A DNA stretch of 64,000 nucleotides from Cannabis sativa (GCF_029168945.1 NC_083601.1:69119595-69183594); one strand, 5' to 3'. Shown: positions 50,105-62,031, counted from the first letter of the stretch. A program made the numbers and translations. Notes: generated by a model not told the origin, from the sequence alone.

Positions 50105-52318
50105 TGTAAAGCCCGCTTAGTTAATTTGGAAATTATCAGTTGTTTATGGTTAATTATGAAATTATTTATAGCTATTTAAATAATTTATTATTCGGTTATT
50201 TATGTTATTCAGTATCTTGCATATTTTGCATTTCCGGTGTCCGGTATTTTGGAACTCGGCGTTTGGCTCAGTAGAAATCACAACTTAGTATGTTAGTAGT
50301 TGGGGACGGGTTTTAGACATTGGGAATGTCGGGAATGGCCGGGAATTTAGAATTTCCCAAAAATACCCCTTTAGTATGATTTTCATGATTTTATGGTGGA
50401 GGGGCAAAATGGTCTTTTTGCCCCATTAGTGTTTTGTCTTTTAGTGGCCTTTTTATTTGAAAATAAATAGTTATTTAATCTTTACTTGGCTGAAATGAAT
50501 AGTGTATGTAGTGTATTCTATTTTCCCTTTTTTAGAAAAAATCACTAAGTAAAGAAAGTAAGAAAATTTTCAAAGAACACTCTCTTTTTCTCTCTATTTT
50601 CGGCTGTGCATGTGGGTGCTTGGAGCTGGGTTTTGTTCAATCTTTCAAGTGAATTCTCATCCTAATCTAAGCATTTTTCCAAGCTAGGTTAGCTCTCTTG
50701 ATTTCTTCTTTAAAATTATGAAAAAAATGATGGAAAAGTTGAGTACATGCATGTTAATTTGAAGTCCTTGCTGCTGTAATTTGTTGTTGTTTTCTAAAGT
50801 TTAATCTTGCTATTTTTAAGTAATTTAGAGCTAGTGTATGCATGATGATTACTTGGAATCAAGTTTTGGGAGTTTTTAGTTCAAGAGCATGAATTTTGAA
50901 AATATATGTTGAATCTGTAAATTACTTGCTGTGGTTGTTTATGTTCATTTTCAGAGGCTTATTCTTGCATATTTGAGTAGAATTAACTAGGTTTGAATGC
51001 ATGTTAGTGGATTTAACCAAGTTTGAGTTTTGGAACTCAAAGCTTGGTCTTTAATGGTGAATTTTGTCTCTGTGAGTTCTGGGTGAATTTGTTGCCTTTA
51101 AATGGTTATTTGGGGCATATAGAACAGGTCTGGAAGGTTTGGATTGATTTGGGTTAGAATTGATCAAGTTAGGAATTTTTGAAAAATTCCTGCGAGGAAC
51201 CGGAATTCCGGTTGTGCAACCGGAATTCCGGATGGGTGTCCAGTAATTCCCAGAACCGGAATTCCGGTTGGGCAACCGGTCTACCGGTTGGGGAATTTTC
51301 AGAAACCCTAGTTTTCCTCGTTTTTATGTTTTTAGGGGTTTTGCCATGCTTTTTATCGATAGGGAAACTTTTAGTTCCTAGTTTAAGTCCCCGAGAAGTG
51401 ATTTAGCGTGTCACTTATAGCGTTGTGATTTTTATGGTTTAGGAGCCAGTAATCCGCCGCTCAGCTTCAGTTCCAGTCAGGTTGACCGGCACACCTGAAA
51501 TCAGAATCCAGGTAAGATTAGTATAACAGTATGCATATGTAGATTACATGTTTAGCGTGCATGTAGGAAGCCTGCTAGATTACATTAGTTATGTATTTAG
51601 GCTTCGAACCATCCAACCCTGTCACGTCTAAGACAGCCGGAGTATGACCAGCCGGAGTATGACCGGCTCGACCGATCAGCCGACATTTGGTTGGTGGTTC
51701 GGTGCTATTGACCTATCCCGTCGCAGACAGCCGGAGTATGACCAGCGGCCGGAGTATGACCGGCTCGACCGATCAGAGGATACTTGTCAATAGTACCGCC
51801 CCCGTGAACGTTCAAAACCCGCACCATGTTGGACATGGCAAGAGTGGCTCGCACCATGTTGGACATGGCAGTAGCGGGACTCAGTATCGTGTTGGACACG
51901 GCAGTTAGAATTATGTATGATATTATTATGCTTTTCTTACTGAGTCTGTCGACTCACAGTTTACGTTTATGTGTAGGTAAAGGCAAGGCTATAGCTGATG
52001 GACCGTGAGCGAGCTTATGAGATTGTACATGTCGGGGCGGTTAGGCCTGGAGCGTACGATCCTCGGGACAAGACAAGGCTGAGTTTTTTGTAATCGGTCG
52101 TTAGACGACTTTATTTTGATGTAACAGTTAAACAGTTAAACTTTTGTAAATATTTTTATAATCGGGATCCCGAGTCTTTTGTAATATGGTTTTATAAGTT
52201 TAATTAAAAAGCAAAATTTTAATTAATCACGTTTTTCCATAAACCTCGTTGATTAGCAACGAGCTGCACAGTACGTTTAAAAATCACGTAATACGCCTAA
52301 GGTAGTTAGGGTGTTACA
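50105..52318 (+). repeat. 3' LTR of G3
   Basis: 2,214 bp. Same sequence as the 5' LTR apart from small differences. Hairpin array at 51820-51905 and palindromes at 51198-51278. TSD AAACC follows. Confidence 0.95.
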
Positions 52319-52323
52319 AAACC

Positions 52324-52550
52324 CGTCCCAAACTAATAACATGCTAAGTTGTGATTTCTACTGAGCCAAACGCCGAGTTCCAAAATACCGGGCACCGGAA
52401 ATGCAAAATATGAAAACTACTGAATAACACAACCATGCATTTCTAAATTCCATAAATAACAGTATAATAAATTATTTAAATAGCTATAAATAATTTCATA
52501 AATAATCATAATTAACTGATAATTTCCAAATTAACTAAGCGGGCTTTACA
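52324..52550 (-). repeat. 3' LTR of G2, second part
   Basis: The last 227 bp of the LTR interrupted by G3, ending GGGCTTTACA, with the PPT next to it (52551-52567). Confidence 0.95.
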
Positions 52551-52567
52551 ACTATCCCCCCCTTAAA
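52551..52567 (-). other. Polypurine tract of G2
   Basis: On the minus strand AAGGGGGGGATAGT abuts the 3' LTR; it overlaps the pol stop codon (52552-52554). Confidence 0.85.
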
Positions 52568-55500
52568 AGGATTTCGTCCCCGAAATCTAACCTGAATAAC
52601 TCTGGATATTGAGCTCTCATATCTGACTCTAGCTCCCAAGTGGCTTCCTCCACCTTGCTGTTTCTCCAGAGAACCTTTACCAATGCTATGGTCTTATTCC
52701 GAAGGACTTTATCCTTTCTATCCAGGATCTGCACTGGCTGTTCCTCATAAGTCATGTCTGGCTGTAGCTCAAGACTCTCATAACTGAGTATATGAGAGGG
52801 ATCTGAAACGTATTTTCTCAACATCGAGACATGGAATACGTTGTGCACTGCTGATAAGGTTGGAGGCAATGCTAACCGATATGCCACTTGACCTATCTTC
52901 TCGAGAATCTCGAAAGGTCCTGTAAATCTAGGGCGTAACTTGCCTCTTTTCCCGAAACGTTTAATCCCCTTCATCGGAGATACCCGTAAAAACACATGTT
53001 CCCCTACTTGGAACTCAACATCTCTGCGTTTCGGATCTGCGTAACTCTTCTGTCTGCTCTGTGAGGCAAGCATTCTAGCTTTTATCTTCTCTATCGCCTC
53101 ATTGGTCCGCTGTACTGACTCAGGACCTAGGTATTTCCTCTCCCCTGTCTCATCCCAGTGGATAGGTACATTTCCTACCGTACAACAGTTCATAGGGAGC
53201 CATCCCTATCGTACTTTGATAACTGTTGTTGTAAGAAAATTCTATCAACGGTAGATACTTATTCCATGAGCCTTCAAAGTCCATAACACAGGCTCTCAAC
53301 ATGTCCTCCAATATCTGAATTGTCCTTTCGGACTGACCATCTGTCTGAGGATGGAATGCTGTACTAAATTTCAGCTTGGTACCCATTGCCCGTTGCAAAC
53401 TTTGCCAAAATTTGGAGGTGAACTTCGGATCCCTGTCCGAAACTATCGACTTCGGTACCCCGTGAAGTCTCACTATCTCTCTGACATATAACTCTGCCAA
53501 CTGATCCACTATAAATGTTGTTCTAACCGGCAGAAAATGAGCAGATTTCGTAAATCGATCCACCACTACCCAGATGGAATCAAATAAACCCGTGGTCCTA
53601 GGTAACCCGACCACAAAATCCATCGTAACATCCTCCCATTTCCATTCTGGTAGGGTTAGAGGCTGCAACAACCCTGCTGGTCTCTGATGTTCAGCCTTAA
53701 TCTGCTGACAAGTGAGGCATCTCGATACGAATTCTACCAAATTCTTCTTCATACCGTTCCACCAGAAGTACGGTTTCAAATCTTGGTACATCTTAGTGGT
53801 GCCGGGATGCAGAGAATACGGGGTAGAATGAGCCTCCTCAAAGATCTCATTCCTAAGTTCCACACTATTCGGAACACAAACCCTGGCTTTATACAAAAGC
53901 ATTCCACTGTCTGACACTGAAAAGTCCTTGGCTTGACCAGTCAATACCTCATCTCGGATTTTCACTAACTCCGGATCTGTCATCTGAGCGACTTTTATTC
54001 TTTCCAAAAGATCAGATTGCAGCGTTAAGTTGTGAAGCTGACCTACCACAAACTCAATGCTGGATCTAACCATATCCTCTGCTAGCTGAGGTGAGATCTG
54101 AACCATACTAGCTACTTGCCCGGGACCCTTTCTGCTCAGGGCATCGGCCACTACATTGGCTTTTCCGGGATGATAGAGGATCTCACAATCATAATCCTTC
54201 ACTAATTCCAACCAACGCCTTTGTCTCATATTCAAATCCTTCTGAGTAAAGAAATACTTGAGACTTTTATGGTCGGTATAGATCTCACACTTCTCCCCGT
54301 AAAGGTAATGCCGCCAAATCTTCAGTGCAAAAACCACTGCGGCCAACTCTAAATCATGAGTCGGGTATCACTGTTCATAATCCTTTAGCTGAAGGGAGGC
54401 ATAAGCGATAACCCGATCGGCTTGCATCAATACACACCCCAAACCCTGTTTGGATGCGTCGCAATATACTACGAACTTCTCCTTGTCCGAAGGCAAAGCT
54501 AGCACTGGCGCGGTAATCAACCTCTGTTTTAGCTCCTGAAAACTAGCTTCGCACTTGTCTGACCAAATAAATCGCTGATTCTTCTTTGTAAGTTCGGTTA
54601 GGGGCATTGAAATTTTAGAGAACCCTTCAACGAACCTACGATAGTACCCAGCTAAACCCAGGAAGCTTCTGATCTCTGTCACTGTCTTCGGTCTCGGCCA
54701 ATCCCTGACGGATTCGATCTTCCCGGGATCCACCTTGATCCCATCTTCGCTCACAATGTGCCCTAGAAAGGACACCTGAGATAGCCAGAACTCACATTTC
54801 TTGAATTTGGCATAAAGCTTATGTTCTCGAAGCCGTTGCAGTACCATATGAAGATGTAACTCATGCTCATCTTCTGATTAAGAGTACACGAGGATGTCGT
54901 CGATAAACACAATTACACAGATATCGAGGAAATCCTTGAATACTCTATTCATCAGGTCCATGAATGTTGCAGGAGCATTGGTTAGTCCGAATGACATAAC
55001 CAGAAACTCGTAGTGTCCATACCTAGTGCGGAAAGCCGTCCTCGGAATGTCCTCCTCTCGGATTCTCAACTGATGATAACCCGAGCGGAGATCAATCTTG
55101 GAAAAGACCGTCTTCCCCTGAAGCTGATCGAACAAGTCATCGATCCTAGGTAATGGATATTTATTCTTCACCGTCAGCTTGTTCAACTCCCTGTAGTCGA
55201 TGCACATCCTCATAGATCCATCCTTCTTCTTGACGAATAAAACCGGGGCTCCCCAAGGTGACACACTGGGCCGAATGAACCCTATGTCAAGCAACCCTTG
55301 GAGCTGAATCTTTAATTCCTTAAGTTCAGCTGGAGCCATTCTATATGGGGCTTTGGAAACCGGTTCCACCCCTGGTGCCAAGTCAATCACGAAATCAATC
55401 TCCCGCTGAGGTGGTAACCGTGGAAGTTCTTCGGGAAAAACATCCAAAAATTCCCGAACCACTCTGATGTCTTCTGGCCGAATGGTATCTGGCCGAGTGG

Positions 55501-57235
55501 TGTCCACCACCACGGCCAGAAACCCTAAGCAACCGCCGTGCAACAGTTCTCTAGCTGACATAGCCGAGATCACCGAGATCCGAGATCCCTGAATTGAACC
55601 AACAAATACAAACGGTTCTTCACTTTCCGGTTGGAAGATCACCATCTTCCTTTTACAATCAATGCTCGCCGAATATTTAGATAGGAAATCCATTCCTAAA
55701 ATAATATCGAATTCGACTAAACTCATCTCTATCAGATCAGCACTTAACTCTCTACCATCTATCCTGATCGGCATAGACCTAATCCACCTATTGGAGATAA
55801 CCAATTCTCCGCCAGGTAACAGGGTTCCAAACCCTGATTCATATCTATCATACGGTCTACCCAATTTACTAAAGACTCTGGCCGCCACATAAGAATGTGT
55901 AGCCCCAGAATCAAACAACACTGAATATAGCGAGTTGTTAATAAAAAGCTGACCTGTGACAACTGATGGGCTGGCATCTGCATCAGCCTGCGTGATAGCG
56001 AACACCCTGGCTGGAGTGGGTATCGCTGGAGCTCGCGGTGCCTCTGGTCGGAGCTGGGGACAGTCCCTCTTGAAGTGTCCGAGCATGCCACAATGAAAGC
56101 ATCCCTGACCTTTGCACTCGCCCCGATGGTGCCTCTTGCAGCTAGGGCACTCGGGATAGGAGAATCGGGTCTCAGTACCACCAGGACGACTCCCTCTGCT
56201 CTGGTTCCGCCGGAACCTCTTGTTTTGACTCGAGCCACCGGAAGCAGTGGGTGCTCTCTTCCTCTGATCAATGGTCGAACCACTACTCCCCCTGCTATAG
56301 CCTGATGCAGGAGGGGTAGGAGCTCCGCCACTCACCGGAGTACTGGCTGACTCTGACATGCACCCAACTGCGCCCTCAGTACACAGTGCCTTCTCCACCA
56401 TCTGAGCATAGGTGGTGCTGTCGTCTGTGGTGATCATCAAATCATGCCTGATCCTGGCATTCAACCCGTCCAGATACTTCTCCTTCTTGCTGAAGTCGGT
56501 CGGCACAATTCCCGAGGCTAACCTCGCCAACCGATCAAACTGAGTAGTATACTCAGTGACGCTCATGTTCTCACGCTGGGTCAGGTGAGCGAACTCTTTT
56601 CTCTTGGCGCTTCTGACCGCCTCGTTGTAGTATTTCGCGTTGAAGAGTTCCTGGAACCTTTCCCAGGTCATGGTGGTGACGTCATGGATCTGAGACACCA
56701 TGTCCCACCAGACCAGAGCGTCCTCCTGGAACTGGAATGTGGCCCATACCACTCTGTCGTTACCGGTGACACCCATGAAGTTCAGTATCTTGGTGATCAC
56801 CGTCAGCCACTGCTCGGCTTTCATCACGTCCGGACCTCCCAGGAAAACCGGAGGTGCTTGCTTCCGGAACCGCTCATACAGAGGTTCCAATCTATGGGCC
56901 GCCACCACTATCTCGGCCTGGGCAGCAGGGGCAGGTGCCACTGGAACTACGGGCACTGGAACTGCAGGAGCACCCTGCTGTCTCAACCTCTGAATCTCGA
57001 GGTCTTGTTCTTCTATCCGGGCTTGCATCTCCGCAAACCGTAACTCCCAATTCTGGGCTCCCTGATCGGCTGGGGGAGCCTGGGCAGCCTGTGGTGGGTT
57101 CTCATCACCCCGACCACGAGCCCTGCCTCGGGGACCTCTACCTCGGCCCCTAACAGGTGGGGGAAACTGAGCTCCCTATCCTTGATTCGACCTTACGGAG
57201 TTGCCCTGACTCCTGGTAGTCCGCCTGGCGTCCAT
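52552..57235 (-). pseudogene. G2 Gag-Pol polyprotein, broken by three nonsense codons and a frameshift
   Basis: A single Gag-Pol frame from the ATG at 57233-57235 to the stop at 52552-52554. Codon 20 is TAG (57176-57178; CAG in G3). A 716-codon open part (54878-57028) then holds Gag, the CCHC knuckle ([14 protein letters not shown]), protease DSGA and RT to [12 protein letters not shown] at 54878-54880 (CAA in G3) ends it. TGA at 54368-54370 (CGA in G3) precedes RNase H. The next open part (53150-54346) contains RNase H, the H2C2 finger and the integrase core with D, D and E intact ([22 protein letters not shown]). A 5-bp deletion near 53165 shifts the frame; the rest (52552-53193) has the GPF/Y-like segment and chromodomain. 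Not functional. Confidence 0.94.
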
Positions 57236-57502
57236 CTGATTAGAACCGCCTGCGAAACCAAGAGTTGGCATATCAGGTCGTATTCAAGGAGAGCTTACTA
57301 ATGCCACTTAATTTGGAAATTAAAAACGAAACATGCGCCTATTCTACTATCAGGCTACTAACATGCTTCCTAACAGGCTTTTCTTTTTTTATAACTGAAT
57401 AAAATAAACTACTAAAGCAATAAAGGCTTACTGAACCGTGAAACGAGCTAACTGCTGATGATGATTGTACATGTCGTGACGATCTTTGGAAGACAACCTG
57501 GC

Positions 57503-57515
57503 GGCTCTGATACCA
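57503..57515 (-). other. Primer binding site of G2
   Basis: TGGTATCAGAGCC on the minus strand, three bases from the 5' LTR. Confidence 0.85.
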
Positions 57516-57518
57516 AAT

Positions 57519-59776
57519 TGTAACACCCTAACTAACATAGGCGTATTACGTGATTTTTAAACATACTGTGCAGCTCGTTGCTAATCAACGAGGTTTATGG
57601 AAAAACGTGATTAATTAAAATTTTGCTTTTTAATTAAACTTATAAAATAATATTACAAAAGACTCGGGATCCCGATTATAAAATTATTTACAAATAGTTT
57701 TAACTGTTTAACTGATACACAAAATAAAGGTCGTGTAACGACCAGTTACAAAAATCAGCCTTGCTGTCCCGAGGATCGTACGCTCCAGGCCTAACCGCCC
57801 CGACATGTACAATCTTCACAAGCTCGCTCACGGCCCATCAGCTTTAGCCTTGCCTTTACCTACACATAAACGTAAACTGTGAGTCGACAGACTCAGTAAG
57901 AAAAGCATAATAATACTCATACATAATTCTAACTCGCCGTGTCCAACACGATACCGAGTCCCGCCACCGCCGTGTCCAACACCTGCATCGAGCCACTACC
58001 GCCATGTCCAACATGGTACCGAGTTTTGAACGTTCACGGGGACGGTACTATTGACAAGTATCCTCCCGATCGGCCGAACCGGCCATACTCCGCCGTCGGT
58101 CATACTCCGGCTGTACCGACGGGATAGGTCAATAGCACGGAACCACCAACCAAATGTCAGCCTGATCGGTCGAACCGGTCATACTCCGGCTGCTGGTCAT
58201 ACTCCAGCCTGTACCGACGTGACAGGGTTGGATGGTTCGAAGCCAATATACATAACTAATGTAATCTAACAGGCTTCCTACATGCACGCTAAACATGTAA
58301 TCTACATATGCATACTGTTATACTAATCTTACCTGGATTCCGAATTCAGGTGTGCCGGTCAACCTGACTGGAACTTTTAGCTGAGCGGCGGATTACAGGC
58401 TCCTAAACCATAAAAATCACAACACTATAAGTGACACGCTAAATCACTTCCCGGGGACTTAAACTAGGAACTAAAAGTTTCCCTATCGATAAAAAGCATG
58501 GCAATACCCCTTAAAACATAAAAACGAGGAAAACACGGGTTCTGAAAATTCCCCAACCGGCAGACCGGTTGCCCAACCGGAATTCCGGTTCTGGGAATTA
58601 CTGAACCCTCATCCGGAATTCCGGTTGCACAACCGGAATTCCGGTTCCTCGCAGGAATTTTCCAAAAATTCCTAACTCAACCAAATCAAACCCAATTCAA
58701 ACTAAACTTTCCAGACCTGCTCTAAATACCCCAAAGAACATTTTCAAAGCATCAAAATAGCCCAGAAACCACAGATACAAAATTTGCCATTAAAGCTCAA
58801 GCTTTGAGTTCTAAACTCAAACTTGAGCAAATCCCACAAACATGCAATCAAACCTGGTTAATTCTACTTAGATATGCATGATTAAGCTTCTGAAAACAAA
58901 CAAAAACAGCAGCAACAACACAGTAACAGATTACACAACATTTCCTCAAAATCACATATTTTACAAGAAAACTCAAAGCTTTGCACAACCTATCTAACAT
59001 GCTTTCAAAACCACCTAAGTAACCCTAATCTAACAAGTTTTAGACTATAGAAATCAAGACAACTTACAGAAGCCACAGCAACTAACAATTAAGCATGCAT
59101 CAACATATTCTCATCATTTTTTTCTAAAATTACAAAAAGAAAGGTTTAGGAACTTTACCAAGAATTCGAAGAACACTTAGATTGAGGAAAATTAGCTTTG
59201 AAATCAAAAATTCCAGCCCTTGAACACCCTTCAGCCGAGAGAACAAGAGAGGAAAAGAGAGAGAGAGCTTGAGAGCTTTTCTTTGAAAAATTTCTAACTT
59301 TTCTAACTTATGATTTTTTTGTAAAATGAAAAATGAATAATGACACCTAGCATAAACCCATTTCAGCCAAATAACCAACAAATAAACATTTATTTTTCAA
59401 ATAATAAAGTCACTAAAAGACAAAAAGTCATTGGGGCAAAAAGACCATTTTGCCCCTCCATACTAAATTCTCATAAAAATCACTAAAGGGGTATTTTTGG
59501 GAAATTCTAAATTCCCGGCCATTCCCGACATTCCCAATGTCTAAAAACCCGTCCCAAACTAATAACATGCTAAGTTGTGATTTCTACTGAGCTAAACGCC
59601 GAGTTCCAAAATACCGGGCACCGGAAATGCAAAATATGAAAACTACTGAATAACACAACTATGCATTTATGAATTCCATAAATAACAGTATAATAAATTA
59701 TTTAAATAGCTATAAATAATTTCATAAATAATCATAATTAACTGATAATTTCCAAATTAACTAAGCGGGCTTTACA
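57519..59776 (-). repeat. 5' LTR of G2
   Basis: 2,258 bp, from TGTAACACCCTAACTAAC to GCGGGCTTTACA on the plus strand, uninterrupted. Hairpin array at 57932-58024, CCGGAATTCCGG palindromes at 58555-58648, AG microsatellite near 59260. TSD AAAGT follows at 59777-59781. Open readings inside (for example 59130-59381, also seen in the partner LTR) are noncoding. Confidence 0.95.
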
Positions 59777-59781
59777 AAAGT

Positions 59782-60016
59782 AGTTGCCAATAGTAAAGGA
59801 TCCACTATCCCAAGTGAGTAGACATATGGAGAGGAATTTCACAATATCAAGGATTTTGTGATTAAGAAAGAGTAATAGTGGAGAAAAGGTTGTGTTTAAT
59901 TCAACCTATTAGATCCTATTACGAGGAGTATACTAGTACTACACTTGATTTGTATATCAAGGTGTTGAGATTATCTGAAATGCACCTTTTGTTTTATATT
60001 AGTGCAAGTGGGAGTT
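59782..60016 (+). other. Element B internal tail and PPT
   Basis: Continues B after G2; colinear with the reverse complement of C at 18263-18480. It ends with the PPT GTGCAAGTGGGAGTT (60002-60016), identical to C's. Confidence 0.9.
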
Positions 60017-61903
60017 TGTTGGGTTTTATGCCGTAATTAAAACTCATTTCAATCTAATCAGATTTACTTATTAATAAAGATCAGAAATAACATTTTATGT
60101 TGCATGGTTCACATGATTTATTTCATGATTATGTACATATAATGTATGAATTCTATTTAAGTCCAGAACATATGAATTTGTTAATGATTATAGTGTGTCA
60201 GCACAGTGAAATATAATCTTAATTATATGTTCGAAAGTTTATTCCCTGATTTGTCAGTTCACTGGATTTAGACTGGCATGATAATCAGCGATAGGTATTC
60301 TTACACCTTGGATAAGTGTTATGTCCTTTCCAGGGCATTGGCAAAGTTTACCTGCATCGGTTGTATGGAGTATACATCGCAAGGAACCGATATTGAACTT
60401 TGATTAGATATATTAAAATTTACCGTAATATCTATTCTATTTAATATCACCTGTTGATCCTAGATCAAATGATCTTAATCCTGATACGGTTAGGTTTGAT
60501 CTCAAGAGTATTATACATGTTCTTTTATTTGTTAGTTAAGCCTACTATTGGGTCACAGTGATACGTACATTTTGGGAACATGATAGTATAATTGAGTGAG
60601 TGGGAGCGCTAACATAAATATGGAGTCTATAACTTCTATAGGAATTTAGAAGTGAAACAATGATATCCTTCGAGCTTGGCTAAACATAGATAAATGGTGG
60701 AGATCTCATTTCACTTCGCTGAAATATCATTTATACGGAGCTAAGTGTTTTAAGGATAAAGTACATTGAAGGTGTAACGGTAATTTAGTGCCTATTCAAT
60801 GTAGATCATCTATAGAGTGTCATTGATCAAATTAGGATTATAACAATGGATAATTAATAGCGTATCTATATCGTGGAACATATAGAGCGTTCTATATGAC
60901 TGAGAGTGCAATTCTAAGTTTTATGCGTGGATGCAACAAGGAATTAATAAGTCAGTGGATTTACTTGGTAAATTCTTGATCTGTTTATTGGAAGCTCGGT
61001 TATATAGGCCCATGATCCCCATACTAGTGTAGACCATACTGCTTGTAAGACTCAGTCAATTGATTTTAGTTAATCAATTATAATTCAAAAATTAGACTAT
61101 GTCTAGTTTATGAATTTTCACTAAGCAAGGGAAAAATTGTGAAGAAAAGAGATTCTAGGTTTTATTTATTAATAAAGAGACTTTATATGTCTAATTAATA
61201 AATATATTAAACGACAATATTATTTAATAATTAATTTTTACTTATTAAATAATTGGAATTGGCATTTAAGTTGTTAAATTGGAAAATTGGCGTTTTTGAG
61301 AAAATGGGATGGAAAAATGACAAAATGGCAAAATTGCAAAGTGGGGCCCAATCCAAATCCTATGGCCGGCCACTTAGTAAGAATTTTACTATTTATTTTT
61401 CTATTATTTTAATTCCAAATAATTCTAACCTAAACCTAGGTGATTACCTATAAATAGATAGTGATGGCTCACACTTAATCGTTTTTGATGAGATTTCTTA
61501 CCTTCAGGAAAATTGAGCCATCTTACCTATACCATAGTCGAACCTCTTCCTCTCTTTTCTTCTTCATATTATTCAGCCTTGAGTGATAGAGTGAGTGCCC
61601 ACACACATCAAGTGGTATCTCAATCATAGTGTGTAAGACTGTGAAGAATCCAATCAATAAGAAGGAGAATCATACTCAAGGAAGGAGAGAAAGAGATCCA
61701 GGTTCAGATCTTAATAATGCTCTGCTACAGAGAGGAATCAAGGGCTAGAGATCTGAACGGAAGGAGTCATTATATTCCGCTGCAGCCAATGTAAGGTTTC
61801 GTAAACTTTATATGTGTTTATTTCATTATTTTAGAATTCATATTAGGATGTTCATGAAACATACTTGTTAGTAAATCTAGATCCTGGTAAAATATTTCCA
61901 ACA
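60017..61903 (+). repeat. Hybrid 3' LTR (left from B, right from A)
   Basis: 1,887 bp. Up to about 60900 it shares B-type variants with 33021-34874 (GATAATTAATAGCG; GTTCTATATGAC). From about 60914 it shares A-type variants with 8840-10726 (CTAAGTTTTATG; GATGCAACAAGG; ACACTTAAT-GTTTTTGATGAG). It is followed by ACCTT and the right half of RPSA, which is A's flank. TATA at 61449-61457. Confidence 0.88.
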
Positions 61904-61908
61904 ACCTT
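61904..61908. repeat. Target site duplication of element A, right copy
   Basis: ACCTT, against ATCTT on the left: one mismatch. The RPSA frame resumes directly after it. Confidence 0.72.
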
Positions 61909-62031
61909 GTCACCAAGAACTGCTATTGTGAGGTGGAGCATTATGTCTTCAATCATAGAAACAACGAGATTTACATTATCAACCTTGGAAAGACATGGGA
62001 AAAGCTCTAGCTCACTACAAGGGTTATTGTT
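61909..62031 (+). pseudogene. RPSA: 40S ribosomal protein SA (RPSA/p40) pseudogene, 3' part
   Basis: In frame with the half at 8759-8839: VTKNC, then [22 protein letters not shown], then a TAG stop, then a decayed TTRVIVT. These match the uS2-family region that follows the AEVHLGTKNC motif, with several substitutions. Similarity fades after about 62031, and the remainder to 62125 is not recognisable. The in-frame stop and substitutions show this copy is not functional. Confidence 0.82.

Larger units (their letters stand above)
42933..52318 (+). mobile_element. Ty3/gypsy chromovirus G3 (plus, inserted in G2's LTR)
   Basis: A complete 9,386-bp element: 5' LTR 42933-45132, PBS 45136-45148, gag-pol 45415-50103, PPT 50090-50104, 3' LTR 50105-52318, TSD AAACC. 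It is the youngest insertion by nesting. The coding region has no nonsense substitution, only small indels causing two frameshifts. Confidence 0.97.
40901..59776 (-). mobile_element. Ty3/gypsy chromovirus G2 (minus, split by G3)
   Basis: 3' LTR 40901-42932 plus 52324-52550, PPT, gag-pol 52552-57235, PBS 57503-57515, 5' LTR 57519-59776, TSD AAAGT. Without G3 it is about 9.5 kb. It is of the same subfamily as G3 and nearly identical at protein level, but in opposite orientation. Coding sequence is broken by three nonsense codons and a 5-bp deletion. Confidence 0.96.
33021..60913 (+). mobile_element. Copia-type element B (nested in A; carries G2/G3)
   Basis: 5' LTR 33021-34874, PBS 34877-34893, internal region 34875-40900 resuming at 59782-60016 after gypsy G2, PPT 60002-60016, and the left part of the final LTR (60017 to about 60913). 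The left flank AGGTT would be its TSD; the right copy is gone because B's 3' LTR recombined with A's 3' LTR. The internal region is decayed, and a roughly 250-bp piece with the integrase core is missing near 39607. Confidence 0.88.
8840..61903 (+). mobile_element. Copia-type element A (outer element with nested insertions)
   Basis: The outermost element, inserted into the RPSA pseudogene. Its own sequence is the 5' LTR (8840-10726), internal region 10727-16353 resuming at 32883-33020, and the right part of the final LTR (about 60914-61903). Element C is inserted at 16354-32877. Element B starts at 33021. The distal internal region and the left part of the 3' LTR of A are gone: the final LTR is a B/A recombinant. 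The family lacks an intact open frame in every copy here. Confidence 0.85.

Noticed and set aside
61253..61453. Open stretch starting MELAFKLLNWKIG
   Set aside because: Lies inside the hybrid LTR and is not preserved in the sister LTRs.
33021..61903. Treating 33021-34874 as the 3' LTR of element A
   Set aside because: It is followed by a PBS, not preceded by a PPT, and its flank is A's internal sequence, so it is B's 5' LTR.
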